Counted from the stretch's first letter, positions 35,653 through 44,941 are shown. The stretch is 64,000 nucleotides of DNA from Streptoalloteichus tenebrarius (GCF_024171885.1 NZ_JAMTCP010000011.1:62001-126000), one strand, 5' to 3'. The notes: a model not told the origin generated them from the letters alone. Translations and numbers: made by a program.

Positions 35653-35876
35653 TTGTCCACAGTCACCCGAATTCCTCCACAGGGCAGGAGCTTCCTCCGC
35701 CGGGCGGTGGGCGGAGCCGATAGGCTGGAGCGGGGCTCGCCCCCCCAGGGCGGGTGGGGGCTGTCTACTGGGGGAGTGACTGCGGGCCCGGGTTCTGGTG
35801 AGTGTTTTCTGGGTCCTGTCAACCCTTTCGCCGTGTTGGGGGACAGGGTTGTCCACAGGCGTCGGAGTTGTCCACA
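35653..35876 (+). other. Three DnaA-box-like sequences
   Basis: TTGTCCACA, the actinomycete DnaA box, occurs exactly at 35653-35661, 35849-35857 and 35868-35876, next to the two repeat copies. No gene is convincing in 35210-36191. Confidence 0.55.
35721..35765 (+). repeat. Repeat copy B
   Basis: 45-bp core starting TAGGCTGGAGC, ending GGGGGCTGTC, nearly identical to copies at 35916 and (inverted) 11566. Confidence 0.7.
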
Positions 35877-35915
35877 GGAGACTGGCGCGGCCCTGTGCCC
35901 GGGGTGGTGCGGCGG

Positions 35916-35960
35916 TAGGCTGGAGCAGGGCTCGCCCCCCCAGGGCGGGTGGGGGCTGTC
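35916..35960 (+). repeat. Repeat copy C
   Basis: Same core as copy B about 195 bp downstream, with two DnaA-box-like sequences just before it. Confidence 0.7.
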
Positions 35961-36191
35961 CTTGGAGAGGTGTGGGGCGCGGGCAGGGCGGGCCTCGTCG
36001 TGAGGTGGGCGCGGTGCCCCTGAGGTGCCCTGAAGTTCGCCTTGGTATTTCGTCCCGGTGCTGGGGCAGCTCGTTGATGTAGGTGGGCACCAGCGGCGCC
36101 GCGTCGACCGTAGATCTCTGGGGAAGTCGTGGATCATCGCGGCAGCCTCCCCTGACACTCTTCACTGCGTTGCTGTGTCGCGGAGGCCGCC

Positions 36192-36629
36192 GTGGCGCAT
36201 CAGCTAGAGGTCTACTACGAGTTCGAGCACGACGACGAGCCTGTGGTCGTCTCGACCCCGGAGCAGGCCGGTGAGGTGTTGGAGCGGATGCGCGCGGCGT
36301 ATGCGGATCGGTGGCCGGTCATGGCGCAGGTCGTCGTCGCCGGGTCGACCGGGTTCGAGTACATGCACGTCGGGGTGCACGGTGATGTGGGTGTCGTGTC
36401 ATATTCCGGCCCGTTGGGCGGGTTCCACAGTCTTGGCGAGCCCGTGTCCGGCGAGGTGACGTACTACTACTGCGGCCACAACCGGGAGCTTCCCGCCAAC
36501 GCCCAGGTTCGGCTGGCCTTGGTCAGGCAGGCGCTGATCGAGTTCCTGACGAACGGGGGTGGGCGGCCGAGCTGCCTGGGGTGGCAGCCGATGGCGATGT
36601 CCTGGGCGCGCCCACAAGTGGTCTCCTGA
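36192..36629 (+). CDS. Imm1-family immunity protein, 3' end fused to foreign sequence
   Basis: 145 residues. The pattern YYEFEHDDEPVVVSTPEQAG, VTYYYCGHNRELPANAQV and RQALIEFLTNGGGRPSCLGW matches Imm1 immunity proteins of polymorphic toxin systems (deaminase/nuclease neutralisers). GTG 36192 follows GGAGG. The last residues (MAMSWARPQVVS) are an out-of-frame reading of the next fragment, so the gene end was changed by recombination. No toxin gene is visible alongside: an orphan immunity gene. Confidence 0.65.
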   Translation: MAHQLEVYYEFEHDDEPVVVSTPEQAGEVLERMRAAYADRWPVMAQVVVAGSTGFEYMHVGVHGDVGVVSYSGPLGGFHSLGEPVSGEVTYYYCGHNRELPANAQVRLALVRQALIEFLTNGGGRPSCLGWQPMAMSWARPQVVS

Positions 36630-36964
36630 TCGGGTACGGCCACCGGCCCTGGCGGGCGTTGGTGTGTCTGCTCGTCGTGCTCGGACTGGCTGTGGTGCTG
36701 ACGTTCTCCGCGGGGCAGCACGGCCTCACCACCCGGCCGGCCGGCGCCGGAGGTGGTCCGTGCTCCGTGGTCGAGCAGATCAGACTGGCGGCCGACATCG
36801 CCGTTCCGCTGGTGGGCACTGGCGGCCGGCAACGCTGCGAGATCACCACGGCCAGCGCGCCGGGGCAGTGGCACCTGGCCGTCGCCCATCTACTCCAGGT
36901 TCTCGGCTGGGCATTCGCGACCCTGTTCGTCGCCGGGTACACCGGCATCGTCCGCAAGGCCTGA
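36581..36964 (+). pseudogene. C-terminal remnant of a large membrane protein
   Basis: The frame reads GLLIGYGHRPWRALVCLLVV, then LLQVLGWAFATLFVAGYTGI, the usual C-terminal ending of large actinobacterial membrane-associated (often pentapeptide-repeat) proteins, with two hydrophobic segments. The N-terminal part is absent; the frame begins inside the Imm1 gene. It may still be made as a small membrane protein from a GTG at 36581, but truncation is more likely. Confidence 0.55.
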
Positions 36965-37865
36965 CTTCGGCTCCCTTCCGTCACATCCGGTGGTCGCGGT
37001 CGGCGCACGGGAACAGGTCGGCCCGCCGCGCGCGGACCTGGCCGAGGTGGCGCGGAAGGCAGACCGGCCCCGCGGCGGTGTCGCCGAACCCCTCGACCGT
37101 GCGCGGGGCAGGCGGTTCACCGCCCGCTCCGTGAGCCGTCGCGCGGGAGATCCGGACAGGTGCCGGAGCCGGCGCGAATGGGGCGTGCGGAGTCTCGTCG
37201 GCGCGCGGGGATGATCCCTCGAAAGGGTGATTTTTTGTCCGGCGACTTGATTGTCGTAACCGCGTCCATTCGTGCCCTGTCGAGAGCTCTCGCGGTGATC
37301 CGCCCACCGAATTCCGGTGGCTGGGCGTGCAACGTTGACGGCGAAAGGGGCAGAGGTGGTTGACGTGTTCGGCCGACGTCGTGCGCGACGCCTACGGTGA
37401 CCGCTGTGGTGGCGCCCCTGACGACAGGACACGGCCGGTGGAGCGGGAGGGGCGCGCGCGGGGCGGTTGACAGAATTGCTGGTGTCCCGCCGGGGAAATC
37501 GCTAGCGTCGGGAGGTGTTTCGCCGCCCCGGTCGTCCGGCCCGGGAGCAGGTGTTCCCCGTCGGCGCCCGTCACCGTCGACGACGGGGATCGGCCGAACC
37601 GACGCGTCGGGCGGTTCCCTGAACGGCCCGAGGGGAGTGGTGCCCTGGGCCGGGTGAGGCGATCACGTCAAAGGGAAGTCGATAAAGTACTCGTCGCACA
37701 GTGAATGACGGTCCTCCTCTCCACGCGCCGTCGCGCCGGCAGGTCCCCGACACGTTTCCGCGATGGCGCGGATTCTGGTCGCCGGACCTCGTGGTCCCAC
37801 GTCCGTTTCGTCCATTTCCGGCGGACGTGACGGGGAGGGGAAACCGGAACCGGGAGGGGTTGCCT
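36965..37865. other. Long upstream region of the SARP gene
   Basis: About 900 bp without a recognisable gene. It holds a short hairpin CCCTCGAAAGGG followed by TGATTTTTT (37215-37236), a rare T-run terminator-like element here, and a TTGACA -35-like hexamer (37467-37472) that could belong to the SARP promoter. Confidence 0.4.
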
Positions 37866-40800
37866 GTGACGTCGTCGGTCGACCTGCGCTTCAACGTCCT
37901 CGGTCCGCTCGTGGTCTCGTCCCCCAGGGGGACCCTGCGGTTGGGGCCGGCCCGGCAGCGCGCCGTCCTGTCCGCCCTGCTGCTGTCCCCGGGGCGGGTG
38001 GTGACCGCCGAACAGCTCACCGAGGCCGTCTGGCCGGGCGGTTCGCCCTCCGGCGGGGTGGCCAGCCTCCACAGCTACCTCTCGAACCTGCGCCGGCACC
38101 TGGAGCCGCACCGGCCGCCGAGGGAACGCAACCGGGTGCTCCGTCGGGAGCCGCTGGGTTACGTGCTGGCGGTGGAGCCCGAGCAGGTGGACGTCTGCCG
38201 CTTCGAGGCGTTGTTACGGGAGGGGCGGAGCCTCCTCCTCGACGGTCGGCACGCCGAGGCCAGCCGCGTGTTGGAGCGGTGCCTGGCGCTCTGGAGGGGC
38301 AGTCCCTACGCCGAGGTCGGCGACTACGAGCCCGCGGGGCGGGAGGCCACGCGCCTGGAGGAGTTGCGCCTGGTGGCGTGGGAGAGCCGCTGCGAGGCGG
38401 AACTCGCGTGGGGGCGCGACCCGGCGACCGTGGCCGCGGAACTGGAGGCGCTCAGCGCCCGGTGCCCCACGAGGGAGCGCCTGAACGCGCTCCTGATGCG
38501 CGCGCTGCGCCACGCGGGCCGCCCCGCGGACGCGCTGAAGGTGTACGACCGCACCCGCAGGGCGCTGGCCAGGGAGCTGGGCGTGGATCCCGGCCCCGAA
38601 CTGCGCGGGCTCTTCGACGCGATCCTCCGCAACGAACCAGTGCCACCGCCGGCGTCGACGTCGGAGGTCGTGGCTGGGACGGGTTCGCGACCGCGAGCGC
38701 GGGACCACCTCCGGCGCGAGGGGCGCGAGGGACGCGAGGAGGACGTCAGGAGCGCCGCGCCGGTCCGCTCCCGCCTGCTGGAACGGGGAGACGAACTCGC
38801 GATCCTGGAAGGACACGCGCGCGCGGCGCGGGAGGGGAGAGGTCGCCTGGTCGTGGTCAGGGGCGCGGCGGGTGTCGGGAAGACCAGGCTGCTCCAGGAG
38901 TGGGAGCGCGCCCTCGCCGACGCCGGCGTCGACGTCGAGGTGGTCTGGGGGTCGTGCCGCCGGGCCGACGGCGAACGGCGTCGTCCCGTGTGGATGGAGA
39001 TCCTGCGCCACCTCTGTCGGACGCGCGCCCCCGCCGTCCAGGAGTTCCGCGACCGGGTGCGCCCCGAACTCGCCGCGCTGTCCGCCGAGCTGTGGGCCGA
39101 ACCACCGGTGCCGCCGGCGCACGGCCACGCGCACGACGGGGCCGAGGGCGGCTCCGTCCCCCGGCACGAGGTGGTGTGCCAACTGATCCAGTTCCTCGCG
39201 CGGCGGCGACCACTCGTGATCATCCTGGAGGACGGCCGCGCCGCCGACCGGCCCACCAGGGACCTGCTGGACCGCCTCGCGCCCGTGCTGTCGACGACGC
39301 CCCTGCTGGTGGTGGTGACCGAACGGTCCCCGGCAGGGCCGCGCGCCGACGTCGCGCCGTCGGTCCGGGCGCCGCTGCCGTCGGGGACCGCGGCCGAGGT
39401 GATCCACCTGCGCCCGATCACCACGGCCGCGTTGCGCGAGTTCGCGGCGGGCGTGGTCGGCGACGAGCTGGCCGAGCCGATCGGGTCCGCGCTGGGGGTG
39501 CTCACCGGAGGGCACCCCGCCGACGTCGGGCAGCTCGTGGAGTTCCTGGAGACGGTCAGGGAGCCGCCGCCGGCCGCCGGCATCCCCGGCGGCGGGGTCC
39601 CCGGCGGGGTCAGGGAGATCCTCCGCTGGTGGACGGGACGCCTGGGCCCCCGCACCAGGGACCTCCTGCTGGCCTGCGCCGTGGTGGGCGACGACGTCGA
39701 CGCGGCCGTGATCAGGGAGGTCGGCGGGCTCGGCGAGGACACCCTGCACCACCTCGACCTCGCGGTGGCCTCCGGCCTGCTCGTCGAGGACCACCACGAG
39801 CGGTGCCGCTACCGCTTCGCCCACCCCAGGATTCGGCAGGTCCTCTACGGCGACCTCAACCGCGTCGACAGGGCCCGCCTGCACGCCAGGCTCGGGTCCT
39901 TCCTCGCCGCCCACGAGGTGGGCGTCGGCGCGGACGTCGAGCGGGTGGCCCACCACCTGTGGGAGGCGCGGGCCGTCGTGGACGTCGAGGAAGCCCTGGC
40001 CCAGACCTCCCGCGCCGCGCGCCACTGCGCCCAGCGGCTGGACTACGAGCGGGCCGAGACCTGGACGCGTCGCTCGCTGGAGCTGGCCCGTCAGCTCCCG
40101 CCCGACGACGACGCCCATGCCCGGCAGGTCGACCTGCTCGACCAGCTCGGCCACATCGCGATCACCGGGCGCGGGCTGTCCTCCGCCGAGGCGGAGAGCG
40201 CCTTCGCCGCGGCGCTGGAGATCTGCGAGAAGCACCGCCGCGCCGTGCCCGCCACCGTCCTCATGGGACTGTGCACGCTCTACTTCACCTCGGGGCGGCT
40301 GGCCAGCGCGGCCGGCATGGCCCAGATGCTGCTGGACCAGGGGTGCGCGACCGGGGACACCGTGGCCCTGGTGGGCGCCGCCTACGCCAAGGGCGTCGTC
40401 GCCTACCTGCGCGGCGAGGCCGACGTCGCGGTCAACGAGCTGAGCTGGGCGACGGGCCTGGTGGACCGGCTGCACGCCAGCAGCAGCGGCCCTCGCCTCA
40501 TGAAGGTCTTCCACTGGTCCGACCCCCGGGTGAGCTGCCGGTCCTTCGAGGCCCTCGCCCGGTGGCTGCTCGACGACAGGGAGGCCATGGCCAGGGTCCG
40601 GCCCATCACGATGGCCGAGTCCGCGCCGCACACACCCGTCGACCGGATGGCGGCCACCTACGTCGACGCGGTGCTGGCCGCCTTCGCCGGTGAGGCGGAC
40701 CAGGCCCTGCTGGCCGGCGCGGAGGGTCTGCGCCACGCGTCGGAGCACCGCTCGTCCTTCTGGCAGGCCATGATCCGGGGTCCCTACGGCTGGGCGGTGG

Positions 40801-41285
40801 CCAGGGCCGGCGACGTCACCAGGGGGCTGGCCCACCTCCGCTCGTCGGTCGAGGAACTCCGGTGGCACAAGGCGTTCCTGTACCTCCCGTTGCACCTGCT
40901 GTACCTCGCCGACGTGCAGGACCGCGCCGGCGACCGGCGCGGGTCGCGGGACAGCGTGCGCCGGGCGCTGGCGGAGATCCACCACCACGGGCTCCACGTC
41001 TACCTCCACCCCCGGTTCCCGTTCCGGGAGCTGCGCGAGCGGGCACAGCACGTCGACCTCGCCGCGCACCTCCCCGAGAACGACACGACCGGCACGGCCT
41101 ACACGACCGGCACGACCGACAGGACCGGCACGGCCGGCACGGCCCGCACCGCCGACGCGCATGCCACGACAGACATGGTCACGACAGACACTTTCACGAC
41201 GGACACTTTCACGACGGACATGACAGCCACGGCCGGGACGGACCCGGCCTCTCAGTTGATGCGCCGGTCCTGGTTGACCCAGTAG
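37866..41285 (+). CDS. Large SARP (AfsR/RedD-type) cluster activator
   Basis: 1139 residues from GTG 37866, with GGGAGGGG 7 nt upstream; the frame is open further upstream but without family likeness. Residues 1-95: OmpR-like winged HTH (FNVLGPLVVSSPRGTLRLGP). 97-240: bacterial transcriptional activation domain with ELGVDPGPELRGLFDAIL. P-loop GAAGVGKT near 332-339 in an AAA/NACHT-like domain, then TPR-like helices. It should activate the cluster, most clearly through the 11-bp direct repeats at 42978-43006. The last 60 residues are a Thr/Asp-rich tail (TTDTFTTDTFTTDM) overlapping the convergent ligase gene by 34 bp. Confidence 0.87.
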   Translation: MTSSVDLRFNVLGPLVVSSPRGTLRLGPARQRAVLSALLLSPGRVVTAEQLTEAVWPGGSPSGGVASLHSYLSNLRRHLEPHRPPRERNRVLRREPLGYVLAVEPEQVDVCRFEALLREGRSLLLDGRHAEASRVLERCLALWRGSPYAEVGDYEPAGREATRLEELRLVAWESRCEAELAWGRDPATVAAELEALSARCPTRERLNALLMRALRHAGRPADALKVYDRTRRALARELGVDPGPELRGLFDAILRNEPVPPPASTSEVVAGTGSRPRARDHLRREGREGREEDVRSAAPVRSRLLERGDELAILEGHARAAREGRGRLVVVRGAAGVGKTRLLQEWERALADAGVDVEVVWGSCRRADGERRRPVWMEILRHLCRTRAPAVQEFRDRVRPELAALSAELWAEPPVPPAHGHAHDGAEGGSVPRHEVVCQLIQFLARRRPLVIILEDGRAADRPTRDLLDRLAPVLSTTPLLVVVTERSPAGPRADVAPSVRAPLPSGTAAEVIHLRPITTAALREFAAGVVGDELAEPIGSALGVLTGGHPADVGQLVEFLETVREPPPAAGIPGGGVPGGVREILRWWTGRLGPRTRDLLLACAVVGDDVDAAVIREVGGLGEDTLHHLDLAVASGLLVEDHHERCRYRFAHPRIRQVLYGDLNRVDRARLHARLGSFLAAHEVGVGADVERVAHHLWEARAVVDVEEALAQTSRAARHCAQRLDYERAETWTRRSLELARQLPPDDDAHARQVDLLDQLGHIAITGRGLSSAEAESAFAAALEICEKHRRAVPATVLMGLCTLYFTSGRLASAAGMAQMLLDQGCATGDTVALVGAAYAKGVVAYLRGEADVAVNELSWATGLVDRLHASSSGPRLMKVFHWSDPRVSCRSFEALARWLLDDREAMARVRPITMAESAPHTPVDRMAATYVDAVLAAFAGEADQALLAGAEGLRHASEHRSSFWQAMIRGPYGWAVARAGDVTRGLAHLRSSVEELRWHKAFLYLPLHLLYLADVQDRAGDRRGSRDSVRRALAEIHHHGLHVYLHPRFPFRELRERAQHVDLAAHLPENDTTGTAYTTGTTDRTGTAGTARTADAHATTDMVTTDTFTTDTFTTDMTATAGTDPASQLMRRSWLTQ

Positions 41286-42796
41286 GGCTCCCGCAGTCGG
41301 TACTTCTGCACCTTGCCGTTGCTGGTCCTGGGCAGCGTCGCCCGGAAGTCCACCGAGGTGGGCGCCTTGTAGCCGGCCAGCCGCCGCTTGCAGTGGGCGA
41401 TGAGGTCCGCCTCGGACACCCGCGCCCCCTCGGCGGTGACGACCACGGCCTTGACGGTCTCGCCCCACCGGTCGTCCGGCACGCCGATGACCGCCGCCTC
41501 GGCCACCGCGGGGTGGCCGAGGAGGCAGTCCTCCACCTCGACCGAGGACACGCTCTCGCCCCCGGTGACGATGACGTCCTTCATCCGGTCGAACAGGACG
41601 AGGTGGCCCTCGTCGTCCAGGGAGCCCACGTCGCCGGTGTGGAACCAGCCGGAGGACAGGGCCTTCGCGCTGGCCTCCTCGTCCCGCCAGTAGCGGTCGA
41701 GCATCATGTTCGACCGCGCCAGGACCTCGCCGCGCGAGGACACCCGCAGCCGCACGCCCAGCGCCGGCCCTCCCGCCCTGGTCAGCCCGCCGACCGTGTC
41801 GGGGGCCGGCACGGCGGGGCCTTCCGGCAGGCGCCGGTTGAACGTCAGCAGGGTGGTCTCGGTGAGGCCGTAGACCTGGTGGAACTCCCAGCCCAACTCG
41901 TTCTCGACGCGGGCGACGAGGTCGTCCCGGACCGGAGCCCCGGCGCACACCACGCGCACCCGCCCCGAGCCGGGGATCGGCCCCTCCCACCGCCGCGCCG
42001 CCGCGAGCACCGCGTCCCACACGGCGGGCGCCCCGAACGCGAGCGTCACCCCGTGCTCGGCGACCCGGCGCAGGATCTCGGTGCCGTCGATCCGGCGCAG
42101 CATGACCTGCTTGGCGCCCAACCCGGCCAGCAGGAACGGCACGCCCCAGCCGTTGCAGTGGAACGCGGGCAGGGTGTGCAGGTAGACGTCGCCCTCCCAG
42201 ATCCGCCCGTGCACGCCGAAGGTCATGGCGTTGAGCCAGATGTTGCGGTGGGTCAACGCGACGCCCTTGGGGCGGGCGGAGGTCCCCGAGGTGTAGTTGA
42301 GGGTCGCGGTCGCGTTCTCGTCGGGGCATGACCACGGCCGGGGCTCGGTGTCGAACCGCATGACCTCGGTGTCGGTCTGCTCGCCGAGGACGAACCGCTT
42401 CGGCCCGCCGGCCGCGCCGAGCGCGGCGGCCGGGGTCTCCAGCTCGGGGTCGACCAGCACGACCGAGGCGTCGCAGTGGTCGATGATGTAGGAGATCTCC
42501 TCGGGGCGGAGCCGGAAGTTCACCGGGACGCAGACGCGTCCGCTGGCGGGCACGGCGTAGAGCAGCTCCAGGAGCCGGGCCGAGTTGTGGCTGACCACGG
42601 CGACGCGTTCGCCCACGCCGACGCCCAGCGCGTCCAGGCCGGCCTGCCAGGCCCGCACCCGCCGCAGCAACTGGCCGTAGGTGGTGGTGGGGACCGGCGT
42701 CGCCGGCTGGAGCGGCTCGTCGACGACGGCCGTGCGGTCGGCGGCGACCGCCTCGGCCCGGTCGAGGAAGTCGGCCACGGTGAGCGGAACCAGCAT
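41252..42796 (-). CDS. Acyl-CoA ligase (ANL superfamily), likely aryl starter activation
   Basis: 514 residues. The AMP-binding core NYTSGTSARPKGVALTHRN is near residues 167-185, with YGLTETT, GWFHTGDVG and the C-terminal PRTSNGKVQKYRL (catalytic Lys about 495). The length and motifs fit acyl-CoA ligases. In this cluster it probably makes p-nitrobenzoyl- (or p-aminobenzoyl-) CoA as PKS starter; an acyl side chain role cannot be excluded. ATG 42796 follows GGAGG. It is divergent from the N-oxygenase operon. Confidence 0.82.
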   Translation of the reverse strand: MLVPLTVADFLDRAEAVAADRTAVVDEPLQPATPVPTTTYGQLLRRVRAWQAGLDALGVGVGERVAVVSHNSARLLELLYAVPASGRVCVPVNFRLRPEEISYIIDHCDASVVLVDPELETPAAALGAAGGPKRFVLGEQTDTEVMRFDTEPRPWSCPDENATATLNYTSGTSARPKGVALTHRNIWLNAMTFGVHGRIWEGDVYLHTLPAFHCNGWGVPFLLAGLGAKQVMLRRIDGTEILRRVAEHGVTLAFGAPAVWDAVLAAARRWEGPIPGSGRVRVVCAGAPVRDDLVARVENELGWEFHQVYGLTETTLLTFNRRLPEGPAVPAPDTVGGLTRAGGPALGVRLRVSSRGEVLARSNMMLDRYWRDEEASAKALSSGWFHTGDVGSLDDEGHLVLFDRMKDVIVTGGESVSSVEVEDCLLGHPAVAEAAVIGVPDDRWGETVKAVVVTAEGARVSEADLIAHCKRRLAGYKAPTSVDFRATLPRTSNGKVQKYRLREPYWVNQDRRIN

Positions 42797-42977
42797 GCTT
42801 CGACCTCCGACAGGGGTACCGGGAGAGGGGAGGGCTGGCCGGTCTGGTGGCGTCACGGACACCTCCGGTCCGCCGTCGTCCACCGCCGTCCTGGCCGCAC
42901 GGCCTCGATGTCGCGCCGGTGCCGCCCGTCCCACAGTGGCACGGCGGGACCCGCTCGGAGAAGTCCCGATCAGCCGG

Positions 42978-43006
42978 CGCCAAGTCGCGTCCAAGAAACC
43001 GCCAAG
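42978..43006 (+). promoter_or_regulatory. SARP-type direct repeats before the N-oxygenase operon
   Basis: Three heptamers, CGCCAAG (42978-42984), GTCCAAG (42989-42995) and CGCCAAG (43000-43006), repeat with exact 11-bp spacing. SARP activators bind heptamer direct repeats of this period near the -35 region; GACGAT at 43017-43022 could be the -10. The cluster SARP at 37866 is the expected binder. Confidence 0.7.
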
Positions 43007-43118
43007 AGCGCCGGGTGACGATGGCGGCCGAAGCGAGGACCACGCCCACCGAGGGCGCGACGTCGAGGTCGGCGCGGGTCAGTGTGGGTCAGCGCGGGCA
43101 GCACGGGTCGGAGGGGCG

Positions 43119-44135
43119 ATGCGAGACGAGGACCTGGTGACGGCGAGCACCTGGGCCGCCAACGGGTGGGTCGACGGCGACGGGATCGACGGGGCCACCC
43201 TGCGCAGGCTGGTCAGGGCCTGGCCCCGGCGCGCGGCGGTGACCACCAAGGCCGAGGTCGTGGAGCAGGCGAACGACTACGACCCGCTCCTCCCGGACTA
43301 CCCGATGGAGATCGTCCCGTTCGCCGAGCACCCGCGCTTCCTGGCGGCCAGCCCCGAGCAGCGGCAGAAGGTCCTGACCGGGATGTGGATCGGCTACAAC
43401 GAGCGCGTGATCGCCACGGAGCAGCTCATCGCCGAGCCGGCGTTCGAGCTGATCATGCACGGCGTGTTCCCCGGCAGCGACAGCCCGCTGGTCAGGCAGG
43501 GCATTCAACAGTCTATTGTGGACGAAAGCTTCCACACCTACATGCACATGCTGGCCATCTCCCGGACCCGAGAGCTGCGCGGGGTGCGGGAGCGACCGGC
43601 CCAGCCCGAGCTGGTCACCTACCGCCGGCTGCGCCAGGTGCTGGCGACGATGCCCGAGCGGTGGGAGCGGGACGTCGCCGTGCTGGTGTGGGGCGCGGTC
43701 GCGGAGACCTGCATCAACGCCCTGCTGGCCCTGATGGCCAGGGACCGCACGATCCAGCCCATGCACTCCCTGATCACCACCCTGCACCTGCGGGACGAGA
43801 CGGCGCACGGCTCGATCGTGATCGAGGTCGTCCGCGAGCTGTACGCGCGGATGAACGCCGAGCAGCGGCGGACCCTGGTCCGCTGCCTGCCCCTGGCCCT
43901 GGACGCCTTCGCCGAGCAGGACCTCACCGCGTTGCGCCTGGAACTGGTCACCGCGGGGGTCAGGGGAGCCGACGAGATCGTGGGCGACCTGCGCGCGATG
44001 AGCGCGGGCAACCGCCTCGTCCGCGACTTCTCCGGCGCGCAGCGCATGGTCGAGCAGCTCGGCATCGCCGAGGCGGTCGACTTCGACTTCCCGGAGCGAC
44101 CCGAGTGGTCGCCGGGCGTGGGGCTCGCCCAGTGA
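43119..44135 (+). CDS. aurF: AurF-type diiron p-aminobenzoate N-oxygenase
   Basis: 338 residues. Every diiron ligand of AurF is present at the same residue number: E101, E136 and H139 (DESFH), E196 (AETCIN), H223, E227 and H230 (HLRDETAH). AurF oxidises p-aminobenzoate in steps to p-nitrobenzoate, the starter of aureothin. GGAGGGG precedes the ATG. The stop overlaps the thioesterase start (GTGA), and the SARP-type repeats lie upstream. I am confident of the enzyme class; the exact aryl substrate is inferred. Confidence 0.92.
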   Translation: MRDEDLVTASTWAANGWVDGDGIDGATLRRLVRAWPRRAAVTTKAEVVEQANDYDPLLPDYPMEIVPFAEHPRFLAASPEQRQKVLTGMWIGYNERVIATEQLIAEPAFELIMHGVFPGSDSPLVRQGIQQSIVDESFHTYMHMLAISRTRELRGVRERPAQPELVTYRRLRQVLATMPERWERDVAVLVWGAVAETCINALLALMARDRTIQPMHSLITTLHLRDETAHGSIVIEVVRELYARMNAEQRRTLVRCLPLALDAFAEQDLTALRLELVTAGVRGADEIVGDLRAMSAGNRLVRDFSGAQRMVEQLGIAEAVDFDFPERPEWSPGVGLAQ

Positions 44136-44941
44136 GCCCGGAGGCGGAGCGCGGCGACCGGTGGGTGCGCCGCTTCCATTCCGCTGACAGGGATGCCGCT
44201 GCCGGGCACGCTGACGCGCGCGAGGCGGAGGACGCGGTGCGGCTGGTGTGCCTGCCGCACGCGGGCGGGTCGGCCAGTTCCTTCTTCGCCCTCTCCCAGG
44301 CCATGCCGCCCGCCGTGGACGTGTTCGCCGTGCAGTACCCCGGACGGCAGGAACGGCGGCACGAGCGGCGCATCGAGGACGTCGGCGAGTTCGCCGACGA
44401 GATCGCCGCGGTGCTGGGGGACTGGTCGGACCGCCCCCTGGCGCTGTTCGGCCACAGCATGGGCGCGGTGATCGCCTTCGAGGTCGCCCGCAAGCTGGAG
44501 GAGGCCGGGGGCCGGCCGCCGGTCCTGCTGGTCGCCTCCGGGCGACGCGCCCCGTCCCGGACCAGGCCGGAGAACGTGCACAGGGGCGGCGACGAGGACA
44601 TCCTCGCGGAACTGCGCCGGCTCGGCGGGACGCACTCCCGGCTGCTCGACGACGACGAGATCGTGCGCATGGTGCTCCCGGTGATCCGCAGCGACTACAC
44701 GGCGGTGGAGCGGTACCGCTGCGCGCCGGGGCGGATGGTGGGCTGCCCGATCCTCACCCTGGTCGGGGACGCCGACCCCGTCGTCTCCCTCGACGAGGCC
44801 AGGGCGTGGTCCGAGCACACCACCGGCGACTTCGCGCTCCACACCTTCCGGGGAGGGCACTTCTTCCTGGAGTCCGCCGTCAGGGAGGTCGCCACCCTGG
44901 TCGCCCGGCGCCTCGCCGTCGCGCTCGAACACCGGCCGTAG
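44132..44941 (+). CDS. Type II thioesterase
   Basis: 269 residues. LVCLPHAGGSASSFFAL, GHSMG with Ser109, GDADPVVSLDEA and GGHFFLE give the Ser-Asp-His set of editing thioesterases. It clears misprimed or decarboxylated acyl groups from PKS carrier domains. An N-terminal extension of about 30 residues is rich in Asp/Ala. GTG 44132 overlaps the AurF stop. Chain release is also possible because no TE domain is seen in the PKS proteins in the window. Confidence 0.9.
   Translation: MSPEAERGDRWVRRFHSADRDAAAGHADAREAEDAVRLVCLPHAGGSASSFFALSQAMPPAVDVFAVQYPGRQERRHERRIEDVGEFADEIAAVLGDWSDRPLALFGHSMGAVIAFEVARKLEEAGGRPPVLLVASGRRAPSRTRPENVHRGGDEDILAELRRLGGTHSRLLDDDEIVRMVLPVIRSDYTAVERYRCAPGRMVGCPILTLVGDADPVVSLDEARAWSEHTTGDFALHTFRGGHFFLESAVREVATLVARRLAVALEHRP

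Noticed and set aside
35451-36158. Minus-strand frames opposite the repeat-rich gap before the Imm1 gene
   Set aside because: They translate repeats and DnaA-box-like DNA into low-complexity protein; no domain or start supports them.
37160-37363. 67-residue frame upstream of the SARP gene
   Set aside because: No ribosome site, no family, and it spans a terminator-like hairpin with a T-run.
37763-43049. Long frames overlapping the SARP and ligase genes in other frames
   Set aside because: No domains and low-complexity composition; the SARP and ligase have full-length family matches.
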